Shown: positions 1 through 7,632, counted from the first letter of the stretch. The stretch is 12,055 bases of DNA from an uncultured cyanobacterium (GCA_937121005.1 CAKZKB010000646.1:1-12055); one strand, 5' to 3'. Numbers and translations: made by a program. Notes: generated by a model not told the origin, from the sequence alone.

Positions 1-617
1 GCTTCGGGGCGGGCGATGATATCCTCAATAATCGTCCTCAGATCGCGCCCTTCGCGATCGCGAACCGGGACGATCGTGCCGACGGCGGGGCGGCCGAGCA
101 GTTCTTCTTCGCGAAACCCAAAGAAGTGACAGGCGAAGTCGTTGATGAAGGTGATGCGACCTTGGCGATCGACCCGGAGAACGATGCTGTTAATGCTTTC
201 AACGGGAGACGGGGGGCGCACTTCGACGGCGGTACAGATGAGGCGATCGGGGTCGTCACTATTGCTAAACTGGGCGGCGATCGTCCATTGAAACGGAACG
301 CGATCGCCTCGGGCGGTCATTCCCGCCGCGTGCAGGGTGGTTTGGGGGTGCAGGCGATCGAGCCGTAACAGGGCTCTGGCGAAGGCGGGAGCGGCTTCAG
401 GAGCCAGCCAAGCCTCGGTGACGGGTAGGCCTTGGATACTGGCGCGATCGTACCCCAGTCTGTCTTCGGCGGCCCGGTTGCAGTAACAAATGATGCCATC
501 GCCATCGAGAACGGCGATCGGTACGCCGACTGCATCGAAGAGTTCGGCCATATCTGCTTCGCCAACTCCTATCGAGGGCCAACCGTGCTGCTGGGGAAAA
601 ACCAAGGAAGAAACCAT
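1..617 (-). CDS. PAS-domain sensor protein, N-terminal part, cut by the window edge
   Basis: This reading frame is open from an ATG at 617 to the left edge (205 codons, C-terminus missing). Two PAS modules are visible. The first (about residues 25-133) contains VGVPIAVLDGDG and a CNRAAEDRLGYDR helix. The second (from about residue 139) contains IVLRVDRQGRITFIND, then FFGFREEELLGRP and GTIVPVRDREGRDL, the usual PAS pattern of core strand, cofactor helix and GRP turn. PAS modules sense small ligands, redox state or light and usually sit in front of a histidine kinase, cyclase or GGDEF output; here the output domain lies outside the window. No signal peptide or membrane segment is seen, so this part looks cytoplasmic. 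The frame stays open upstream to a TGA at 720-722. No clear Shine-Dalgarno precedes 617, and an ATG at 551, just before PAS 1, is an alternative start. Confidence 0.82.
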   Translation of the reverse strand, partial: MVSSLVFPQQHGWPSIGVGEADMAELFDAVGVPIAVLDGDGIICYCNRAAEDRLGYDRASIQGLPVTEAWLAPEAAPAFARALLRLDRLHPQTTLHAAGMTARGDRVPFQWTIAAQFSNSDDPDRLICTAVEVRPPSPVESINSIVLRVDRQGRITFINDFACHFFGFREEELLGRPAVGTIVPVRDREGRDLRTIIEDIIARPE

Positions 618-813
618 GAGGAACGAACGCGCGAATAAGGGATTTTGCGTCCCAAGGAGCCAGTATGACACGCCCAACTTGGGTCTGGCGGTTTCTAAGG
701 CTACAATAACACGGGTTTTTCAGGGCGATCGCGTCAATTTTCTCAAAAGAGCGGCCGCTGGCAGATGTTGAAAGGGCGATCCGCCGTCGATCGCTTGTGT
801 ACGAAACCAAGCT
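618..813. other. Gap upstream of the PAS gene, no gene seen
   Basis: No convincing coding region is seen on either strand; the frames open here lack recognisable motifs. On the minus strand an ACCCAAGTTGGGC inverted repeat lies 55-65 bases upstream of the PAS gene start and could be an operator or a small hairpin. No well-spaced -35/-10 pair for the PAS gene could be fixed. A HIP1 site is at 725-732. Confidence 0.4.
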
Positions 814-1035
814 AGGGGGATGGGGGATAATCAGTGACCAGTGTTCAGTGACCAGTGACCAGTTTTAAGATGGGGGATTGGGGGATTGGGGGATTAGGGG
901 GATAATCAGTGACCAGTGACCAGTTACTACTTCCACACTTTAACTCTAAAACCTCGCACCTCGTACCTCGTACCTCATACCTCATACCTCGCACCTCACC
1001 CCTAATACCTAAAACCTAATCCCTAATACCTAATA
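814..1035. repeat. Composite heptanucleotide tandem repeats downstream of the helicase gene
   Basis: Several 7-bp tandem families lie end to end: CAGTGAC (from 832, again at 906-922), GGGGATT (871-900) and a degenerate ACCTCRT / ACCTAAT family (950-1035). They resemble the STRR (short tandemly repeated repetitive) sequences described in filamentous cyanobacteria. The last array reaches the helicase stop codon: in the gene sense the TAG is followed at once by TATTAGG units. The segment 823-876 recurs almost unchanged, inverted, at 7533-7588. No intrinsic terminator hairpin is seen. Confidence 0.85.
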
Positions 1036-4000
1036 CTACAAAGCGAATTGGCAAATTTCTCGATAAGGACAAATACCGCAATTTTCAACGGTCGGGATGG
1101 CGGGATAGTCCCCGGAAACAATGCCCGCGATCGCGGTTTCTATCTCTTTATCGATCGCGTCTAAATCTTTTGCCGCGAATTCAAACAGGGCATCTTTTTC
1201 ATGTCGTAAATAGGCAATATAAGCTGTATCGACTCCCAAACCGCGAGCGTAAGCCCACAATTGCCAGCGATGTTGCTGGGGATTGCGATCGCGATCGGTT
1301 TTAAGATCGAGTACCCAATTGTCTCCCACAAGATCGGCGCGGCCGTTAAGAGTTAGACTGCCAATTTTTAAGGCGATCGACTGTTCTTTTCCTATTGCTA
1401 AATCTCGAAATGGAGTGTATTCTGGGTGAGTTTGGAAGCGTTGCGCCAATGCCAGGGCTTGGCTCGCGTACTCTGTTTCTAGGGTAGCATCAAAACGGCT
1501 GAGAACGGACAGATCGCGGATGTCTAATTCGATGGCTTTGTGTACCAGGGTTCCCAACCGTTGAAACGTTCTTGTCCCTTCACCGATACCGGGATATCCG
1601 AGAACGGTACTAAACTCGAACCGCTTCGGACAACGATCGTATTCGCTGAGAGCGGTTACGGGAATTTCAAACAATCCCGACCCCACCGCACCGACTAAGG
1701 GTTCGACGGACAGAGATTCTCCAGTTTGGATAGGTGCATTGGCAACGGTTTCATTATCCAACATCCAGGTTTGAATGTCAATATTTGCCGCTTCTAAACC
1801 CGGACGCAACCGTTCTAAGCTGCCACCTTTAGTATCGGCGGCGGTGAGAATTAGGCGATCGCGAGCTCGCGTCAGCGCCACGTACAGCAAGCACAAGGCT
1901 TCGTCATCTTCTCGTTGTTGCTGTTGTTGTTTCAGCCATTGATAGACGACAGGTTCTTGCTTTTCTCCAGTCTCGTTTTCCCACTGCAAGCCAAGTCCGC
2001 AGTGGGGATCGAACAGGACGTTAGGGGGATTTGTCTGGGACGATCGCGCCAAGTCTGCTACAACGACAACGGGCCATTCTAACCCCTTCGATCCGTGAAT
2101 GGTGGTTAAAGTAATGGCATTTTCAGCCTCTAGCGGCGGACGGGAGACTTTTACCTCTTCTGTTACTAGCTGTTTGAGGCGGCGCACCGTTGTAAATAAG
2201 TCGGAGGTGTCCCCTTGTAATTGACGAATCAGATCCCGAAACCCGCGCCAGTCGGCTTGGCGACGATCGCAGTTCGCTAAGTTGGCAATGACGGCTGTAT
2301 ATCCAGTCAGGCGATCTGCCTTTTGTAGCAAGCGTGTCGGTGGTTCTTGGTAGCGGCGATCGAGCAGTTGTTTCAGTACCGTTATCGGATACTCGAGTTC
2401 GGTAAACTCGGCAGTGTCAGCTTGTTTAATAATTTGCCACCAGCGAATCTGGTTGTCTTCACTTTTTCCTTGTTGCGCCAGCGTATATAGGGTGCGATCG
2501 CTTACGGCAAAAAACGGACTCCGCAACAGCGCCACCAATGCCAGACTGTCCCTCGGATCGGCAAGAAATTGTAGCAGCGATCGCGCATCTTTGGCTTCTC
2601 TTGTCTCTAACAGGTTGCCGCCGCCAGAGACAATAACGGGTAGTCCCAGAGTGGTTAAAATATCGTCGTAGACGGAAATGGCATCCCAAGTGCGAGATAA
2701 AATCGCAATATCTTTAGGCTGGACGGGGCGCAGGCAGTTTCCTTTTTTATCGTAAATCGCTGTTTGCTGCGACAGCAAGTTTTGTAACAGTTTGCCTAAA
2801 TTGCGAGCTTCGCAGTCTTGACGATCGCCTTTGTTCTCCTTATCCTCCGAGCGGACTGTATAAACTTCTATATGCGGTTGGGGATGGGTTTCTGTAGCGC
2901 GATCGGCGACCAAACTTTGGTGACGATCGCCCAATAACGGCGCAAAAATGCGGTTGGTGGATTCAATCAGAGAGTGGTGCGTGCGGAAGCTGCGATCGAG
3001 GACAATTTCTGCGCCTCCCTCGGCCAGAATGTGCTCTCGGAAGCGATCGAACACTTGCACTTCTGCCCGCCGAAACCCGTAGATCGACTGTTTGATATCG
3101 CCGACGATCGTCAGGTGTTTTCCTGCTGCTAGTTTCTCCAACAGTTCCCCTTGCACGATGTTGGTGTCTTGAAATTCATCGACGAGAAACACCCGAAAGC
3201 GATCGCGGTAGTCCTCTAGCACTTCGGGATGTTGTAGGGCTCGCCATGCCCCGGCTTCCGCATCTGCAAAAGCAAGCGATCGACTGCGATATTTTTTAGC
3301 ATCAATTTGTTTTTTTGTCAATGCAAATGCCTCTCGAATCGCTGCGATCTTGTCCTCCAGTTCGTCATCGGCTGCACTAAATTCGAGAACCAGCCACTTT
3401 TGTAAGTTAGAGATCGTCGCTTTTAACGCTTTAATGGCATCGCCAACCGCATCAAAATCGACTTTTTCCCACTTCTTCGCACTTCCCACTCTCAAGTTGA
3501 GGCTTTTAATCGCTTCTAGTGTTTGCGCCACCTGGGAAATTTCAACCTTGTTTTCCAGTCGAACTTGTAAGGTTTCGAGTAAATCGACTCCTTGCTGGCG
3601 AACCTGTTCTCGCTTGTCGTTTTCTGGGCCAGAATGCGATCGCAATACCTCTAACATCTCTTGCCAAACTGGATCGCTAGCGATGGCATTCAGCCAACCT
3701 TGCTGCATTTTTTGCATCGCTATTTCCCGCACTTCACTACTGCAACTCAGGGCGCGATCGGCGACGATCGGATCGTTATGCAAACCTTGCAGGGTTTCTT
3801 TAAGCAACGAATAAGGAACCCGGTTGTAGAGGTGCTGGGGAAGTTTGTCGAGGGCTTCTTCTAGAGCGCGATCGACCCACAAACTGCGCTCTAAATCCCC
3901 TAACATGGTAAAATCGGCGGGAACCTCTGCCGCATCGGGATAGTCAAGACAAATGCGACCAACGAGGGCATCGATCGTGCTAATTTGGGCGGCTTCGAGT

Positions 4001-4248
4001 TCGGCTAAAATGTCGAAACGATGGGGTAACTGTTGAGAAATGAGGCTGCGAATGCGCGATCGCAGTTCTTTCGCCGCTTTGGTTGTAAACGTCACTGCAA
4101 CAATTTCGAGAGGGGAAATTTGGCAGTCGCGAACGTAATACAAATAGCGTTCGGCTAGCATATAGGTTTTTCCCGTACCCGCGCCTGCGGTGACGACAAC
4201 ACTTCCTTTTGCGTAAGCAGCCGATCGCTGTTGTGACGTTAGACTCAT
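1036..4248 (-). CDS. AddA/RecB-like UvrD-superfamily helicase fused to PD-(D/E)XK nuclease
   Basis: A 1070-residue SF1A motor with a nuclease tail, of the kind that unwinds and resects double-strand DNA ends for recombination. Helicase motifs in order: Q motif LTSQQ (3-7), Walker A GAGTGKT (22-28), Ia VTFTTKAAKEL (52-62), Walker B LVDEFQDT (355-362), III VGDIKQSIYGFRR (382-394), IV DRSFRT (418-423), V TIHGSKGLEW (716-725), VI LLYVALTRARDRL (787-799). The C-terminal nuclease has H903, the GRAD core (D972), DLKT (D981, K983) and QLWAYA (Q996). Cys873 (in DRCPKRF) and C1057-x2-C1060-x5-C1066 match the iron-sulfur staple of AddB- and Cas4-type nucleases. It is near AddA in length, and no AddB/RexB, RecC or RecD gene is in the window. 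The ATG at 4248 sits just before the Q motif; no Shine-Dalgarno is obvious. A CAA-rich run encodes QQQQQ (774-778). The family is secure; AddA versus another RecB-like branch is not settled. Confidence 0.9.
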   Translation of the reverse strand: MSLTSQQRSAAYAKGSVVVTAGAGTGKTYMLAERYLYYVRDCQISPLEIVAVTFTTKAAKELRSRIRSLISQQLPHRFDILAELEAAQISTIDALVGRICLDYPDAAEVPADFTMLGDLERSLWVDRALEEALDKLPQHLYNRVPYSLLKETLQGLHNDPIVADRALSCSSEVREIAMQKMQQGWLNAIASDPVWQEMLEVLRSHSGPENDKREQVRQQGVDLLETLQVRLENKVEISQVAQTLEAIKSLNLRVGSAKKWEKVDFDAVGDAIKALKATISNLQKWLVLEFSAADDELEDKIAAIREAFALTKKQIDAKKYRSRSLAFADAEAGAWRALQHPEVLEDYRDRFRVFLVDEFQDTNIVQGELLEKLAAGKHLTIVGDIKQSIYGFRRAEVQVFDRFREHILAEGGAEIVLDRSFRTHHSLIESTNRIFAPLLGDRHQSLVADRATETHPQPHIEVYTVRSEDKENKGDRQDCEARNLGKLLQNLLSQQTAIYDKKGNCLRPVQPKDIAILSRTWDAISVYDDILTTLGLPVIVSGGGNLLETREAKDARSLLQFLADPRDSLALVALLRSPFFAVSDRTLYTLAQQGKSEDNQIRWWQIIKQADTAEFTELEYPITVLKQLLDRRYQEPPTRLLQKADRLTGYTAVIANLANCDRRQADWRGFRDLIRQLQGDTSDLFTTVRRLKQLVTEEVKVSRPPLEAENAITLTTIHGSKGLEWPVVVVADLARSSQTNPPNVLFDPHCGLGLQWENETGEKQEPVVYQWLKQQQQQREDDEALCLLYVALTRARDRLILTAADTKGGSLERLRPGLEAANIDIQTWMLDNETVANAPIQTGESLSVEPLVGAVGSGLFEIPVTALSEYDRCPKRFEFSTVLGYPGIGEGTRTFQRLGTLVHKAIELDIRDLSVLSRFDATLETEYASQALALAQRFQTHPEYTPFRDLAIGKEQSIALKIGSLTLNGRADLVGDNWVLDLKTDRDRNPQQHRWQLWAYARGLGVDTAYIAYLRHEKDALFEFAAKDLDAIDKEIETAIAGIVSGDYPAIPTVENCGICPYREICQFAL

Positions 4249-4346
4249 AGGAAAATTGTTTGCTGCGGGTCTCGTTGCTGTTAATATAACGCAAATTTTT
4301 TTCCGTTCAGCGCGATCGCAAAATATACTATTGTGGTAATACTACA
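4249..4346 (-). promoter_or_regulatory. Possible promoter region of the helicase-nuclease gene
   Basis: This 98-bp AT-rich gap separates the KaiB-family gene from the helicase. In the gene sense a TATATT follows a weak CTGAAC by 16 bp, about 25 bp before the ATG; a second AT-rich site, TAGTATATTTTG, lies further upstream. A HIP1 site lies between them. The match is modest, and read-through from the upstream gene is equally possible. Confidence 0.3.
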
Positions 4347-5072
4347 CTACTGTCCGAGCAGGCTAGAAATCAACTGTTCGTCGCTTAACGCTCGTTCCCC
4401 GACAATGCGACGCACGGGTAGGGGCCAGGCACGCACCAACGTCGGCACGGCAGAGATGCGATCGGCCTCGGCGCGTTCGGGGTGCTTGCGAACGTCGATG
4501 GCTTTTAAGCTGTAGGGAGCCGAAAGCCCGTCTAGAAGCGGATAGAGACCTTGTAGAATGCTTTCTGCGGTGGCACTGCGGCCGTTGGTATAGAGTCGGA
4601 AAACGTACCCTTCCGGGGCCGGGGAAAGCGACTGTTGTCCGTCCACTCGCGCCACCACGTCCCACTCTTCCCACAGTTGCGGAAACTGCTGGCGATAGGT
4701 GTCGAGGATCGCCGGATCGCACAGTTGCGGCGATCGCGCTGCTAGTTGCCAGTTACCGGGGTCGCAGTCAAAAATAGCTGATAGCAACCCTCGATATCGC
4801 CACGCCAAGGGAGAGACTTCGGCGGCGGTTTGCAGCCGTCCAGAAGCGCGATCGCGCCAGCGATCGATGGTTGCACCGTAGCAGGGGACTAGAAAATGAG
4901 GCAGTTCTGGCAAGTCCCAAATATCGCGAGCCGCCGCACACAAATGTAAGTGCCATTGACTGCGTTTTTCGGTATCGATACAGTAAATTAAATCTCCTCC
5001 TGGCGTAAATAAGGCAATTCCTTTAAACGTTTCGGGTAGAGATGTTTTGCGATCTTGGAAGGCAATTGACAT
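4347..5072 (-). CDS. KaiB-family protein with N-terminal extension domain
   Basis: The C-terminal part (about residues 155-240 of 241) is a KaiB domain. It has YVFRLYTNGRSATAESI, then YSLKAIDVRKHPERAE, IS-AVPTLV (cis-Pro position 210) and PLPVRRIVGE. These parallel the clock protein KaiB (YVLKLYVAGNTPNS, ALKVIDVLKNPQLAE, ATPTLAK, PPPVRKIIGD). KaiB has a thioredoxin-like fold-switching chain of about 100 residues that binds KaiC and SasA/CikA. Here about 150 residues precede it, including FKGIALFTPGGDLIYCID, HLHLCAAARD and LPHFLVPCYGATIDRW. That part fits no domain I can name, but it resembles the N-terminus of longer cyanobacterial KaiB-family proteins. No signal peptide or membrane segment is seen. 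It is unlikely to be the core KaiB, since no kaiA or kaiC is adjacent. Its role is unknown; a clock-linked or redox/signalling role is inference. The ATG at 5072 lies 5 bp after a heptamer array and has no clear Shine-Dalgarno. Confidence 0.85.
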   Translation of the reverse strand: MSIAFQDRKTSLPETFKGIALFTPGGDLIYCIDTEKRSQWHLHLCAAARDIWDLPELPHFLVPCYGATIDRWRDRASGRLQTAAEVSPLAWRYRGLLSAIFDCDPGNWQLAARSPQLCDPAILDTYRQQFPQLWEEWDVVARVDGQQSLSPAPEGYVFRLYTNGRSATAESILQGLYPLLDGLSAPYSLKAIDVRKHPERAEADRISAVPTLVRAWPLPVRRIVGERALSDEQLISSLLGQ

Positions 5073-5076
5073 TGTG

Positions 5077-5112
5077 CTAGGTTTTAGGTTTTAGGTTTTA
5101 GGGATTAGGTTT
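5077..5112. repeat. TTTTAGG heptamer array just upstream of the KaiB-family gene
   Basis: About five tandem copies of a 7-bp unit (TAGGTTT, with one GGGATTA variant) end five bases before the ATG of the KaiB-family gene. The unit is the same as in the array upstream of the SDR gene at 8581-8638. If transcribed, it forms most of the 5' leader. Confidence 0.85.
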
Positions 5113-5138
5113 TATACCATTTTCCAAAAACTGAGCAA
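5111..5138 (-). promoter_or_regulatory. Possible promoter of the KaiB-family gene
   Basis: In the gene sense, TTGCTC (5138-5133) and TATAAA (5116-5111) are 16 bp apart. The -10 matches consensus at five of six positions, the -35 at only three. Transcription would start inside the heptamer array, giving a leader of roughly 30-35 bases. The -35 overlaps a degenerate palindrome, which lowers confidence. Confidence 0.3.
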
Positions 5139-5203
5139 TTTGCGAATCGCTCCTATGTCTAGATGCTGGGAACGGGGCAACCACTCCGGGGTTTGCTCCT
5201 ACC
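5133..5203. repeat. Degenerate palindromic elements between the KaiB-family and Uma2 genes
   Basis: Two hairpin-like units are adjacent. The first (5133-5152) begins GAGCAATTTG and ends CGAATCGCTC, an imperfect 20-bp palindrome that looks like a decayed copy of the perfect palindrome at 10971-10998. The second has arms GGGGCAACC (5174-5182) and GGTTTGCTCC (5190-5199) followed by TAC, like the GTAGGGGCAACC-type palindromes scattered through cyanobacterial genomes. They could also act as a weak terminator after the Uma2 gene, but no T-run follows. Confidence 0.5.
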
Positions 5204-5237
5204 AGATTTTATCTCGATTTAACCAGAGTTCGTATGA

Positions 5238-5849
5238 TTAAATTTCCAAAATGCGATCGACGGTCAGTTCTAGATCGGGAAAGGTTGGCGATACCAGGCG
5301 ATCGCGGCCTTGAAAAGCTCTGGCTTGGTAGATTCCCCGATCGTCAAGTCGATAAACAAACACCGTCGGTTGCTTGGGATTTCCCAGTAAATTCCGACTT
5401 CCCAATGCCATATAATCGACGATCCAATATTCTGGAATGCCCGAGCGTTGGTATTCGTCCAGCTTGTCGATATCGTCGTCTTCCCAATTGGTAGAAACGA
5501 CTTCGATCGCCAGTTGTAGCGGCTCGCGCAAAGCTGCGTCAGCCTATCGATCGGCATCCCAAACCGCACGATCGACAACGCTAACATCGGGATGTCGGCC
5601 GCGATCGCGTCCGTCTTCTGTTTGCGTCGCAATGACAATTCGACCCGATACTTTATAGTCGAAGTTGTGACGATCGACGTGCGCTTTTAAGACATCGTAC
5701 AAGAAATCGGCAATATCTTCATGGTGGCGAGTGGCAAGGATTCGCACGAGTTCTCCATCGATCCATTCATAGCGACCGTCTTCGGGATAGGAGTCGAGAA
5801 ATTCCGACCACGATCGCGCTTGTTTTTCAGTAGAAACCGTTGTTGTCAT
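5238..5849 (-). pseudogene. Uma2 (DUF820) family putative endonuclease, interrupted by an in-frame TAG
   Basis: This is a 204-codon frame of normal Uma2 length with one TAG at 5544-5546 (codon 102). Both halves are in the same frame, so this is a nonsense change, not a frameshift. The upstream half has YEWIDGELV, HHEDIADFLYDVL and the PD motif RHPDVSVVDRAVWDADR. The downstream half continues at once with ADAALREPLQLAIEVVS, then DIDKLDEYQRSGIPEYWIVDY. Together they hold the full PD-(D/E)XK-like set (PD, then E-V-V, then K). The stop falls between the PD motif and the E-V-V strand, so neither half alone should have a complete active site. Uma2 genes are highly multiplied in filamentous cyanobacteria and their function is unclear. 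The ATG at 5849 lies 4 bp after the kinase stop codon, suggesting co-transcription. A CAG-to-TAG change would explain the stop. Amber read-through or a sequencing error are the alternatives. Confidence 0.87.
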
Positions 5850-5853
5850 TGAA

Positions 5854-7248
5854 TTACTCTACTGGAAGAAACACTGTCAGCACTTCCCCTTGTTGGGGAC
5901 GGTTGCGGACAATAAACTTACCGCCGAGGGATTGAAAGAGGTTTTTTGTTGCGGAGAGATTGAGACTGAGATTGCCTGTTTCGGGTTGAAACGAAAGCAA
6001 CTGTCCTAACGATTTTAACTGCGGGCGCTCCGATCGGGCAACGCTGGCGGGCGATCGCGATGTGAACTGCACTTTCAGGCGATCGCCTGCGGGTTCGATT
6101 TGCACGCTCACGCAACTTCCCAGGGGCAAATTGCTGGTAAAATTATCGATAGTATTGGTGAGAACTTTATCGAGCCAGGCCGGATCGCTGACCACCTGGG
6201 GCATTTTTTGTGGAAACGAGACTTCTAATTTCAGATTGCGGCGATCGGCTTGTTTTTGCCAGCGCGGAATGCAATTTTCAATCGCTTCGACCAAGCAAGT
6301 GGGAGCCAAGCGCACGGGAGCGCCATCGCAGGTTTCTAATTCCACTGCCCGCGAAATGAGCCCGAAGCGATCGATCTGTTCTTGGCATTCTCGCTGAATC
6401 ATTTCAATCCATTCGATCGCTTTGGGAGGCAGATTTTTCTGTTTTAATAATAACTTCGTCAGCGTGGCAATGGTCGCTAGCGGCGTGCGAATTTCGTGGA
6501 ACATGGCTCGCAACAATTCCACATCCGATAATCGAGTCGATCGTTCGCCATGGCTGTTGTCTCTCGCTTCCGACCCGGACGCAGGCCGATCGCGTTTTGG
6601 GGTCGCGCGTTGCGTTAAACTGGCTGATAAATATTTAAGCGTTCCTTGTCCGAAGGCCATCACCGTTTTGTAGTGGGGATCCACTGGAACGAAGCGATCG
6701 AGCAGGGTATCGAGGACGCGGACGCGGGACGTGGCCACCGTATAGAGGCGATCGCGGGCGCACTGGCAGGCCACCGCCACCACTTCCGGATCGAAGGAAA
6801 ATTGAAACGTCGCCTCTCCCGTTGCGTCGGTACCGCAGGCCATCATCAAACTCCAGGCCGGTGTCAGTACCAAACAAAACCGCTCTCCGCCCAGGGGATC
6901 GCCGGCCGTCAGAGGCAGGGTTCCCGAAGCCTGTAGGGGAGTCGCGCCGCCGGATCCGGGCAGGACGAGGGGGTGTCTCGCCCGCGCCGCCGAGTCGGGA
7001 ACCAGCGTCCAAGCGGCAAAATGGGGGGCCAAATCGCAATCGAGTACCGGGGTGGGGCCAGAGAGTACCAAACCGCCAATGTTGTCAGAAGTTGGGCGTT
7101 CCAGTTGCGATCGTAACAAGTCGCCCAAAGCCGCAACCGCCGATCGCCACTGGGCTTCCATACCGTCAGTCGGGCCGCGATCCTCAACGGGCAGGCCGTC
7201 GGCTCGGGCTCGATTGAGAATATCGCTAAATGTTGTTTGCGTATTCAT
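5854..7248 (-). CDS. Histidine-kinase-like sensor protein with degenerate ATPase domain
   Basis: A 464-residue protein without membrane segments, so probably cytoplasmic. The N-terminal sensory region (about 30-205) includes WTLVPDSAARA, ERFCLVLTPAWSLMM and FQFSFDPEVV. This pattern resembles the DICT-type sensory regions of cyanobacterial kinases, but the assignment is tentative. A low-complexity linker (about 213-240) precedes the dimerisation/phosphoacceptor helix MFHEIRTPLATI, with His251. The catalytic region keeps an N-box-like TNTIDNFTSN (364-373). The G1 box (DxGxG) is absent, with FTSRSPA in its place. The G2 lid is reduced to GNLSLNLSATKNLFQSLGG (425-443). ATP binding may therefore be weak, or the protein may be phosphorylated in trans. 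No response regulator is adjacent; the Uma2 remnant follows by 4 bp. The start at 7248 has a GAGAGAGG purine tract 8-15 bases upstream. Confidence 0.83.
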   Translation of the reverse strand: MNTQTTFSDILNRARADGLPVEDRGPTDGMEAQWRSAVAALGDLLRSQLERPTSDNIGGLVLSGPTPVLDCDLAPHFAAWTLVPDSAARARHPLVLPGSGGATPLQASGTLPLTAGDPLGGERFCLVLTPAWSLMMACGTDATGEATFQFSFDPEVVAVACQCARDRLYTVATSRVRVLDTLLDRFVPVDPHYKTVMAFGQGTLKYLSASLTQRATPKRDRPASGSEARDNSHGERSTRLSDVELLRAMFHEIRTPLATIATLTKLLLKQKNLPPKAIEWIEMIQRECQEQIDRFGLISRAVELETCDGAPVRLAPTCLVEAIENCIPRWQKQADRRNLKLEVSFPQKMPQVVSDPAWLDKVLTNTIDNFTSNLPLGSCVSVQIEPAGDRLKVQFTSRSPASVARSERPQLKSLGQLLSFQPETGNLSLNLSATKNLFQSLGGKFIVRNRPQQGEVLTVFLPVE

Positions 7249-7632
7249 GCCGCCGCCTCTCTCGATGCTGACCCTAGAGTAATCGATCGCGATCGCCTTG
7301 CGGTAGGGTTAAAACCGAACTTCGACCGGGGGGTTCTTTGAGGTATGAGGTATGAGGGGCGAGGTGTGAGGAGTATAGAAAGGATGAAGTCAGAAGGATG
7401 AAGGATGAAAAAGGTATGAGGTACGAGGTTCGAGGTGTGAGGTATGAGGTTTGAGGTTTGAGGTTTCAAGGATGAAGTAGGAAGGATGAATATTAATTTC
7501 TCCCCATCCCCCTAAACCCCTAAACCCCTAATTCCCCATCTTAAAAACTGGTCACTGGTCACTGGTCACTGGTCACTGATTATCCCCCTAATCCCCCAAT
7601 CCCCTAATCCCCTAATCCCCCAATTCCCCACT
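7249..7632. repeat. Large heptanucleotide repeat field between the SDR and kinase genes
   Basis: This 384-bp gap has no gene. Its unique part (7249-7335) is the leader of the kinase gene, with two CGATCG-rich sites near 7283-7297. Then come AGGTATG-type units (7341-7374 and 7411-7465) mixed with GGATGAA units, CCCTAAAC octamers (7508-7530), four perfect ACTGGTC units plus ACTG (7547-7578), and CCCCTAAT / CCCCAAT units to about 7627. The last array reaches within a few bases of the SDR stop codon. The same families occur, inverted, at 814-1035. Confidence 0.85.

Noticed and set aside
397..810. 137-residue minus-strand open frame at the left end
   Set aside because: It overlaps the PAS frame in another phase, is arginine-rich and low in complexity at its end, and has no motif; the PAS frame has two clear domains.
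814..1035. CRISPR-like array
   Set aside because: The repeats are 7-bp tandem units without spacers of uniform length, and no cas gene is present.
3350..3814. 154-residue plus-strand open frame inside the helicase gene
   Set aside because: It is serine/cysteine-rich antisense translation of the helicase region and shows no family pattern.
4321..4346. Inverted repeat around ATACTATTGTGGTAATACTA as an operator
   Set aside because: On inspection the two ATACTA copies are direct, not inverted, and the stem does not pair.
5238..5849. Two separate genes (5238-5531 and 5544-5849), or a frameshifted Uma2 gene
   Set aside because: Both frames are the same, only one TAG separates them, and Uma2 motifs continue directly across it; one interrupted gene explains everything.
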